From NCBI RefSeq assembly GCF_014639235.1, contig NZ_BMFU01000023.1:1-48309 (forward strand): 48,309 nucleotides of DNA, read 5' to 3'. The stretch is from Paenibacillus silvae. GTDB taxonomy: Bacteria > Bacillota > Bacilli > Paenibacillales > Paenibacillaceae. Within the stretch, counting starts at the first letter, position 1, and each line of letters begins with the position of its first letter. The translations under genes and the position numbers were made by a program. This document shows, in pieces, positions 42,360 to 48,309 of the stretch. The notes beneath the pieces are model-generated. The model was not told where the DNA came from. It did not search any database and was given only the letters and a program-made list of their open reading frames with translations.

Positions 42360-43346
42360 TTGAAGAAGTCTGCTTTATTTTTACCATTATTGATTTTGGT
42401 TCTGTTCCTGAGTGCATGTGGGTCTAACGCGACAACCAATTCGTCAAACGGAGCTGAAGCCAGTTCGAGCGCGTCCGGCACATCGACCGATACAGCTGAG
42501 AAAGACAAAACGGCTGACGGCTATGTACCTACGGAACTGACGGTGCAATTTGTTCCTTCCCAGAATGCAGACACCCTTGAAGCAAAGGCAAAACCGCTGG
42601 AGAAGCTGCTTGGCGACAAGCTGGGTATCCCGGTAAAAGTCAGCGTTTCTACAGATTACAACACCATCATTGAAGCGATGTCTTCCAAAAAAGTAGATGT
42701 AGGTTTCCTGCCTCCAACGGCTTATGTTCTGGCGAAGGAAAAAGGGGCAGCACAGGTTATTTTGCAAGCTCAACGTTTTGGCGTGAATGATGAGACGGGC
42801 GCTCCGACAGAGCAACTGGCAGATTCGTATAAATCCATGATTATTGTGAAAAAAGACTCCCCGATCCAGTCCATTGAGGATCTGAAAGGTAAAAAAATTG
42901 CCTACCAGAACGTAACGTCTTCTGCAGGTTATGTATGGCCTGCGGCGCTGCTGATGGACCGCGGTATTGATCCGCTCAAGGATGTACAGCCTGTAACCGT
43001 TAAAGGCCATGACCAAGGTGTTATCGCCGTGCTGAACGGTGATGTGGATGCCGCAGCTATTTTCCAGGATGCCCGTAACACGGTGTCCAAAGATTATCCG
43101 AATGTATTCAAAGACACACGCGTACTTGCTTTCACTGAGCCAATTCCTAACGATACCATTGCTGTCCGCAGCGATATGAATGCAGATTGGACTGCCAAGA
43201 TCAAACAAGCCTTCATCGATATCGGTAAAGATACAGAAGGTCATCAGATCATCAAAGAAATCTACACGCACGAAGGTTATGTGGAGTCCGATGACAGCAA
43301 ATTTGATATCGTTCGCCAGTATAACGAGAAAGTGAAAACCGAGTAG
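42360..43346 (+). CDS. phnD: Phosphonate-type ABC transporter substrate-binding lipoprotein
   Basis: The chosen start is TTG 42360, seven bases after GGAGGG. The 328-residue product has a signal peptide with lipobox LSAC (Cys21), a Ser/Ala-rich tether and a PhnD-type binding domain. Typical blocks are TELTVQFVPSQNADTLEAKA, KKVDVGFLPPTAYVLA, LKGKKIAYQNVTSSAGYVWP and LNGDVDAAAIFQDAR. It captures phosphonate, phosphite or a related oxyanion outside the membrane; the exact ligand cannot be told. It is the first gene of the phn operon. A hairpin separates it from the ATPase gene. Confidence 0.88.
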   Translation: MKKSALFLPLLILVLFLSACGSNATTNSSNGAEASSSASGTSTDTAEKDKTADGYVPTELTVQFVPSQNADTLEAKAKPLEKLLGDKLGIPVKVSVSTDYNTIIEAMSSKKVDVGFLPPTAYVLAKEKGAAQVILQAQRFGVNDETGAPTEQLADSYKSMIIVKKDSPIQSIEDLKGKKIAYQNVTSSAGYVWPAALLMDRGIDPLKDVQPVTVKGHDQGVIAVLNGDVDAAAIFQDARNTVSKDYPNVFKDTRVLAFTEPIPNDTIAVRSDMNADWTAKIKQAFIDIGKDTEGHQIIKEIYTHEGYVESDDSKFDIVRQYNEKVKTE

Positions 43347-43388
43347 TTGTTCGATCCAGAAGCAATTCGTGACTTTTGCACAGTGAAC

Positions 43389-43423
43389 AGGCCAGTTCAG
43401 CGTGATTGACGCTGTTCTGGCTT
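43389..43423 (+). promoter_or_regulatory. Intercistronic hairpin between phnD and phnC
   Basis: AGGCCAGTTCAGCGT pairs with ACGCTGTTCTGGCTT around GATTG with a 2x2 internal loop. No T tract follows, so it looks like an mRNA-stabilising or attenuating element that favours the binding-protein message. Confidence 0.5.
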
Positions 43424-43498
43424 GTGCCGTTATTACAAGTTTCTGCTGGGAACAGCGGAAACCAGATAAACATTATGAATGAAAGAAGGATTAACGTG

Positions 43499-44296
43499 AT
43501 GATTGAGCTTCACAATGTAACCAAAACGTATGCCAACGGCACAAAAGGTTTGAATAACATCAATTTGACATTGAAGCAGGGGGAATTCATTGCCGTGGTC
43601 GGTTTATCCGGTGCAGGCAAATCAACGCTGCTGCGTTCCATCAACCGGCTGCATGATATTAGTGAAGGTGAGATTCTGATCAACGGCAGCTCCATCACCA
43701 AAGCCCAGGGCAAACGCCTGCGCATGATCCGCCGGGATATCGGCATGATTTTTCAAAGCTTCAATCTGGTGAAACGCTCTAGCGTGCTGCGCAATGTCCT
43801 GGCTGGTCGGGTGGGGTATCATTCCACACTTCGCACGATTCTGGGCCGTTTTCCAAAAGAGGATGTCGAGCTGGCCTTTGATGCACTGGATCGGGTGAAT
43901 ATCTCGGAGAAGGCTTATTCTCGTGCGGACCAGCTGTCTGGTGGACAGCAGCAGCGTGTGGCTATTGCGCGTGTGCTCGCACAGGAAGCCAAAATTATTT
44001 TGGCCGATGAACCCGTCGCTTCCCTTGACCCGCTCACCACGAAACAGGTTATGGATGACCTAAAACGGATCAATCAGGAGCTCGGGATTACCACGATTGT
44101 TAATTTGCACTTTATTGATCTGGCCAGAGAGTATGCGACACGGATTGTTGGCTTGCGGGCGGGAGAGGTTGTATTTGATGGCCCGGTAGAAGAAGCAACG
44201 GATGAGCGATTTGCTGAAATATATGGCCGCCCGATTCTGGCTGACGAATTGCTGGACAAGCAGGCTGTGCATGAGCAGGAAGAAGTGCTGGTATGA
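43499..44296 (+). CDS. phnC: Phosphonate-type ABC transporter ATP-binding protein
   Basis: The chosen start is ATG 43499, eight bases after AAGAAGGA; the longer frame is not supported. The 265-residue product has Walker A GLSGAGKST, the PhnC-type block RDIGMIFQSFNLVKRSSVL, signature LSGGQQQRVAIAR, Walker B IILADEPVASLD and the switch His in VNLHFIDLA. It powers import through the two PhnE-type permeases. It overlaps the next gene (ATGA). Confidence 0.92.
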   Translation: MIELHNVTKTYANGTKGLNNINLTLKQGEFIAVVGLSGAGKSTLLRSINRLHDISEGEILINGSSITKAQGKRLRMIRRDIGMIFQSFNLVKRSSVLRNVLAGRVGYHSTLRTILGRFPKEDVELAFDALDRVNISEKAYSRADQLSGGQQQRVAIARVLAQEAKIILADEPVASLDPLTTKQVMDDLKRINQELGITTIVNLHFIDLAREYATRIVGLRAGEVVFDGPVEEATDERFAEIYGRPILADELLDKQAVHEQEEVLV

Positions 44297-45159
44297 AGGA
44301 AGAGGTTAACGTTTCATTACAAAATGCAGGAGGATCAGCTGGGAACCGGAGGGGGCCAGGCTCTGGAGCTAGTCCGATTCAGGTCATCCAACGTCCCAAG
44401 CCGCCTGGTCGTACCAAACATGTACTGACGCTGCTGCTTATTCTGCTGTTGTTATGGGCCAGTGCGAAGCAGACGGGTGCGGGGATAACCGATCTGATTA
44501 CAGGCATTCCCGAGATGTGGAAGCTGCTGAAGGAGATGTTTCCACCGCGGTGGAGTTATTTTGACAATATCGTTCAAGGCATGCTGGAGACGATTCGTAT
44601 GGCGCTGCTGGGTACGACAATTGGTGCGATTCTCGCGATTCCGATCTCGATTATCTGTGCTGGTAATCTGGCGCCGAGCCGCTGGATTTATTATCCGGCA
44701 CGTTTTCTGCTGAACCTGATTCGTACGATACCCGATCTGCTGCTGGCGGCACTGTTTGTTGCTGTATTTGGATTGGGGCCGGTTCCGGGTATTCTCGCAC
44801 TGGCTGTGTTCTCGGTGGGGCTGATTGCCAAGCTTACGTATGAAACACTGGAGACGATTGACAAAGGGCCGCTTGAAGCGATGACCGCTGTGGGTATGAA
44901 CCGGATTCAGCTTATTGTGTACGGTGTTGTTCCCCAAATTGCGGCACAGTTTACCTCTTACGTGCTGTATGCCTTCGAGATTAACGTACGAGCTGCTGCC
45001 ATTCTGGGATTAGTTGGAGCGGGGGGCATTGGGCTTTATTATGAAGCGACACTCGGATTCCTTGAATACGACAAGACCAATACAATCATTATTTTTACAC
45101 TGGCTATCGTTCTGATTATAGACTATGTGAGCACTAAGCTGCGGGAGAAATTGTTATGA
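44293..45159 (+). CDS. phnE: Phosphonate-type ABC transporter permease 1
   Basis: This protein has 288 residues, starting at the ATG overlapping the phnC stop. A 35-residue Gly/Pro-rich cytoplasmic head precedes about six membrane helices. The domain opens with MLETIRMALLGTTIGAI, and the EAA-like loop facing the ATPase reads GPLEAMTAVGMNRIQLIVYG. It pairs with the next gene product to make a heteromeric channel. Its stop overlaps the next start (ATGA). Confidence 0.9.
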   Translation: MKEEVNVSLQNAGGSAGNRRGPGSGASPIQVIQRPKPPGRTKHVLTLLLILLLLWASAKQTGAGITDLITGIPEMWKLLKEMFPPRWSYFDNIVQGMLETIRMALLGTTIGAILAIPISIICAGNLAPSRWIYYPARFLLNLIRTIPDLLLAALFVAVFGLGPVPGILALAVFSVGLIAKLTYETLETIDKGPLEAMTAVGMNRIQLIVYGVVPQIAAQFTSYVLYAFEINVRAAAILGLVGAGGIGLYYEATLGFLEYDKTNTIIIFTLAIVLIIDYVSTKLREKLL

Positions 45160-45968
45160 TGAAAAATGAAGTAAGCCGTTTTCGGCCCAGACCCAAACCA
45201 CGAAAAAATCCGCTGCGCTGGATCATTATCCTGCTGTTAATTCTGATCTATGCGTGGGCGCTTGCGGGCGTGCCTTTTACCGGATTCAAGGAAACCGCCG
45301 GACAGATTATGAAGGCAATTATCGCAGGTGTTTTCTCCCCAGACTGGAATTTTGTCTATTTGCCTGAAGGGGAGGATTTGCTGCGTGGACTGCTGGATAC
45401 GCTCGCGATCTCTGTACTTGGTACCGTAATCTCTGCTGTGCTCTGTATCCCGTTTGCCTTCTGGTCAGCACGCAATATGAGCGGCCACCGGGCCATCTCG
45501 GGTGCGGGTAAAATGATGCTGAGCTTCATCCGTACATTCCCCGAGATTATTATGGCGCTGCTGTTCATCAAGGCTGTCGGTCCTGGCTCGTTCGCCGGGG
45601 TGTTGGCTCTGGGACTGCACTCGATCGGCATGCTGGGTAAGCTGTTTGCGGATGAGGTTGAAAATATCGACTACGGCCCGTCCGAGGCACTGCTGGCTTC
45701 AGGGGCAACCCGGATGCAGCAGCTGTGGTTTGCCATTCTGCCGCAGGTCATTCCAGGCTTCCTGAACTATACGCTATATCGTTTTGAAATTAATGTGCGC
45801 TCGGCCACGATTCTCGGCGTCATCGGCGCAGGCGGCATCGGGACACCGCTAATCTTTGCACTCAGTACACGCAACTGGCCGCGTGTCGGCATTATCCTGC
45901 TCGGCATCATCGTGATGATTACGATTATTGACCTGATCTCGGGATATATTCGAAAGAAGCTGGTGTAA
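45156..45968 (+). CDS. phnE: Phosphonate-type ABC transporter permease 2
   Basis: This protein has 270 residues, starting at the ATG overlapping the previous stop. Its architecture is the same as permease 1, with LLDTLAISVLGTVISAVLC and the coupling loop GPSEALLASGATRMQQLWFA. The ending RKKLV is cytoplasmic. Two distinct permease genes in a row are usual for Firmicute phosphonate-type importers. No phosphonatase or C-P lyase gene follows, so the degradation route is elsewhere or the substrate is different. A terminator closes the operon. Confidence 0.9.
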   Translation: MMKNEVSRFRPRPKPRKNPLRWIIILLLILIYAWALAGVPFTGFKETAGQIMKAIIAGVFSPDWNFVYLPEGEDLLRGLLDTLAISVLGTVISAVLCIPFAFWSARNMSGHRAISGAGKMMLSFIRTFPEIIMALLFIKAVGPGSFAGVLALGLHSIGMLGKLFADEVENIDYGPSEALLASGATRMQQLWFAILPQVIPGFLNYTLYRFEINVRSATILGVIGAGGIGTPLIFALSTRNWPRVGIILLGIIVMITIIDLISGYIRKKLV

Positions 45969-46047
45969 CAGGGAATTGTAATACATTTTTTTCTCCAACC
46001 GAAAACGAACCCGATACTTTATACACGATTGATCCATTATGGATCGC

Positions 46048-46082
46048 AAAGCAGCCGTGCATCAGCGCATGAGCTGCTTTTT
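46048..46082 (+). terminator. Terminator of the phn operon
   Basis: AAAGCAGC pairs with GCTGCTTT, with an inner GCAT/ATG(C)-like stem, followed by five T. Confidence 0.85.
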
Positions 46083-46211
46083 GTGTATTGGATATGTACT
46101 GTTTTGCAGACAGAATCATCATATTTTCTCACGAATTTGAAATGATTAGTTAGAAATGATTTCCTCTTACGATATTATATAGGTATACATTTGTGATCAT
46201 GGAGGGGAATT

Positions 46212-46619
46212 ATGAGAGAAAAGCATAATCTGTGGTGGGTGGCTGGAATTACTTGCCTGGTCATTGTATTTCTTGTGGGATGTTCGACATTGCAAACCAA
46301 AATTAACCTGACGGGAGAGAGTGAGCATTGGACGGGCCAGCTGGACACGACGGTTACAAAGGGCGAAAGCGAGCAGGGAGTATACATCATCTCTTACAAT
46401 AAAGATAGTTGGGAGAATATCCAGAATTTCAAAATCAGCATAAACAATGGATAGATAATCAGACAGGAAACCGGTCTAGCATCTACTTCTATTCAGTTTC
46501 CGATCATGAGGACAGAAGGCTCTAAGGTTAGTGATGAAGAAGACCAAACGGTTGAGATCGAGTGGACTGATGTAAATGGTGAAAAATATGAAGAGAGTAT
46601 GCTTTTACAAGCAAAGTAA
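46212..46619 (+). pseudogene. Lipoprotein gene interrupted by one in-frame TAG
   Basis: ATG 46212 follows GGAGGGG. The product begins MREKHNLWWVAGITCLVIVF with lipobox VGC. The frame stops at TAG 46452 (codon 81), yet the same frame then stays open for 54 more codons (IIRQETGLASTSIQFP ... VEIEWTDVNGEKYEE) to TAA at 46617. The continuation has clear beta-strand and coding character. So this is either a gene killed by a nonsense mutation, or an 80-residue truncated lipoprotein that is still made. I recognise no family. Confidence 0.65.
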
Positions 46620-46808
46620 CTGAGAAAATTCGTGCTTGAGACAGCGGAAATAAGGCTTCAGTAACAGAAATAAGGCTTCAGTGGAGAGCTCCACTTCTAG
46701 CTGAATTTATATATGGAGGGGGATATTGTTTAAAAATGTATTTTATTTCTATTTAATCTTATATTATTCATTTATCCGCAGAAGATACCGATGCTCTATT
46801 AAAAGGGG

Positions 46809-46977
46809 GCGTGGATCATTTTACGGATGATGCTGTTGATTATCACGGGTGCGCTCAGCATTTGTGGTGGCTGGATATGTTCTTCATCGAAAACGAGAAT
46901 ATGTGTTTATCAAAGTTATGGTGTATCTTTTCATCGCAGCCTGGCTTTTGGGATTTATCCGGTTGATTAATTCATAA
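46809..46977 (+). pseudogene. Frameshifted small membrane protein remnant
   Basis: One frame reads WIILRMMLLIITGALSICGG. The continuation in another frame reads AGYVLHRKREYVFIKVMVYL, then FIAAWLLGFIRLINS, before TAA at 46975. Joined, they give a plausible two-helix membrane protein with a basic loop. No single frame gives it, which points to a frameshift. A sequencing error is the other explanation. Confidence 0.4.
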
Positions 46978-47207
46978 CAATTGGACTGTGGGTGAGTGAA
47001 TGGGGTTGATTGTTGGGAAGAGTTGCTATGTAACGTACATAGACAAACAGGTGGAGGTACATGTAAAAGTAAAGCTAAAGCTACAGGTAAACAAGTTAGT
47101 CGGCGGGAAGGCATATTGAGATTACGTATGAGAAGAATAGGGTGTCCAAGATAGAAGGAGCAGGATATATTAAAGCTCTGAAAAAATAAATAAAAGGTGA
47201 TTAGCCT

Positions 47208-47468
47208 ATGGAAAAGTTTTATATTATCTGGATCATGTTTGTGGCAGCGGTATTGCTGTACAGGATGATTTTTCAGAAGTTTCAACGACATCAACGTGAG
47301 AATATTGGACTTAGCGCTATTCTGATTGTATTTACCGGGAGCAGTTATGCATTCGCGCAGATGAATCTTTTTTTCGTAATTGTCGTCATTGCACTAGGTG
47401 CTTATTGCGCGGTCTGGAACACTATTCTTTTTACAAGGAATGGTTACGAGAGAGCACGCCTGAAGTGA
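47208..47468 (+). CDS. Small membrane protein
   Basis: This protein has 86 residues, from an ATG after AAAGGTGA. There are three hydrophobic segments (IIWIMFVAAVLLYRMIF, IGLSAILIVFTGSSYAF, MNLFFVIVVIALGAYCAVW) with a basic cytoplasmic loop QKFQRHQRE. I recognise no family. It follows a remnant of another small membrane protein and precedes a repeat-rich stretch. Confidence 0.6.
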   Translation: MEKFYIIWIMFVAAVLLYRMIFQKFQRHQRENIGLSAILIVFTGSSYAFAQMNLFFVIVVIALGAYCAVWNTILFTRNGYERARLK

Positions 47469-47511
47469 TATGAATGTTGTTAATTTATATGGAGTGAAAT
47501 GAAATGATATG

Positions 47512-47565
47512 AAGCAAGCAAAGCAAAGCAAAGCAAAGCAAAGCAAAGTAAAGTAAAGTAAAGTC
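47512..47565 (+). repeat. 5-bp tandem repeat (AAGCA/AAGTA)
   Basis: AGCAA/AAGCA is repeated about seven times and then shifts to AAGTA for three or four units. Simple AT-rich variants run on to about 47620. Confidence 0.9.
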
Positions 47566-47717
47566 GAATAAAGTAAAATTAAAATAAAACGAATTGGAAT
47601 CAACTGAAATGAATTGAAATAAGTAATACTCGTGGTACGAGGGAAGGTCCGGTAGAAGTCGCACAGTGAGTGTAAAGTGATGTGATTACTAGTATGACTA
47701 ATAAGTGTTAAGTTGCA

Positions 47718-47880
47718 GCTAAGGGGCGCTGAATCGTCATTAGTGTTAGTGTTAGGTTGTTGCTAAGGGGCGCTGAATCGTCATTAGTGTGAGTGCTAAG
47801 ATGCTACGTATGGGCGCTGAATCACCACTAGTGTTAAGTTGCTAGGTATGGTGCTGATTTGTTATGACTAGGTGTTTACG
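47718..47880 (+). repeat. 44-bp tandem repeat with GGGCGCTGAATC core
   Basis: GGGCGCTGAATC occurs at 47724, 47768 and 47812, exactly 44 bp apart, each followed by TAGTGTTAG-like sequence. A degenerate fourth unit starts near 47849. No gene is visible from 47469 to 48230. Confidence 0.85.
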
Positions 47881-47979
47881 GTATGAAGTCGTTGTAGATA
47901 GTGTCGCTTGGTTATGAGTGGGTGCTGCTTGGGTATTAAGTTGGTGCTGTTTAGTGGCATTTCGTGCTGGGTCGAAAAG

Positions 47980-48175
47980 CTAACGATTCCCAGAAGCCTT
48001 ATTTGGCCTGAAAAGGGGGCTTCAAAATTCTAACGATTCGTATAGACGCTATTTGTAACATTTAGCCCATTTTTGCTCTCCTGTACCCGAAATTTAGCCA
48101 AATAGCGTCACTAGGAATCGTTAGAATGTAAAAGGCGTCTAAAATGGCTGAATAAGGTTTCTCAGATTCGTTAGA
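47980..48175. repeat. Four-unit palindromic element, copy 3
   Basis: The direct units are 47980-48007 and 48030-48057; the reversed units are 48097-48125 and 48146-48175. The inner pair shares GACGCTATTT/AAATAGCGTC, and the outer pair shares CCTTATT/AATAAGG plus the TAACGATTC ends. The total is 196 bp. An IS element end lies 38 bases downstream. Confidence 0.88.
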
Positions 48176-48213
48176 GTTTCGGATGACCGAGGGAGCGGGT
48201 GGATTTGGACCTA

Positions 48214-48309
48214 TGTCAAGAAAGTAGACACTACGCTGCGGATTTGTCCGTAAATTTCATTGCAAAACGAGCAGGAGAAAGATAACCTAGCGCCCCGTGC
48301 ATTCGCTTG
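48214..48309 (-). mobile_element. End of an IS3-family insertion sequence (cut by window edge)
   Basis: TGTCAAGAAAGTAGACACT at 48214 has the TG start and form of an IS3-family terminal inverted repeat. It is followed at once, on the minus strand, by the end of a transposase frame. The other end lies outside the window. Confidence 0.75.
48231..48309 (-). CDS. IS3-family transposase, C-terminal end (partial)
   Basis: The last 25 codons are visible, reading KRMHGALGYLSPARFAMKFT then DKSAA and stop. The HGALGYLSPxxF block is the conserved end of the DDE integrase domain of IS3-family OrfB transposases (IS150-like). The rest of the gene, including the catalytic triad, is outside the window. Confidence 0.8.
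   Translation of the reverse strand, partial: KRMHGALGYLSPARFAMKFTDKSAA

Overview
The window looks like a chromosomal segment of a Gram-positive, endospore-forming Firmicute, most likely Paenibacillus. This rests on a GerA/GerB/GerC germinant-receptor operon, a collagen-like/DUF4183 pair, strong AGGAGG ribosome sites with many TTG starts, lipoproteins with Firmicute lipoboxes, and long intergenic stretches full of repeats. The species call is inference. No rRNA, tRNA or CRISPR was seen.

Layout. (1) 1-1610: the 3' end of a polymorphic toxin with a CdiA-type tRNase domain, its candidate immunity gene and a decayed coding scrap. (2) 1643-3916: a membrane-anchored protein, a collagen-like protein with a DUF4183 tail and a free DUF4183 protein, likely spore or cell-surface structures. 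(3) 4103-16030: an accessory, defence-like region. It holds a phospholipase-D-type nuclease/helicase/DUF3427 protein, an AT-rich polytopic membrane protein and a DUF2075 nuclease-helicase in one apparent operon. Next come a divergent XRE regulator and a HEPN-like gene with a palindromic operator candidate, a WXG100 toxin with a PD-(D/E)XK-type tail plus immunity gene, and a MazG-like pyrophosphohydrolase overlapping a second PLD-helicase. A 41-residue membrane peptide gene follows at 16111-16236. (4) 16454-19234: an ECF sigma factor and two tandem-duplicated membrane partners. (5) 19476-21915: a leaderless amidase, a lipoprotein, and a two-part SigO/RsoA-like sigma factor with a YvrJ-like membrane peptide, whose promoter carries a LexA-type palindrome.

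(6) 21991-27422: a copper-amine-oxidase-N-type secreted protein, galactokinase, an MFS exporter, two small envelope proteins and RidA. (7) 27551-31309: a Ger receptor operon in the order B-A-C. (8) 32055-39134: a hydroxyisobutyrate-dehydrogenase-type oxidoreductase, a NERD protein lacking the usual lysine, and a heterodimeric ABC exporter with one degenerate ATP site. (9) 40321-45968: a cytoplasmic cyclic-nucleotide phosphodiesterase/nucleotidase divergent from a phnD-phnC-phnE-phnE phosphonate-type importer, together a phosphorus-scavenging block. (10) 46212-48309: two broken small genes, a small membrane protein, repeats, and the end of an IS3-family element cut by the window edge.

The two most unusual signals are a family of three 195-196 bp intergenic elements (31729, 39437, 47980), each made of four related ~28-nt units in + + - - order, and the LexA-box-controlled split sigma factor operon. 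The defence-like region at 4103-16030 is the best place to look for an undescribed multi-gene system.
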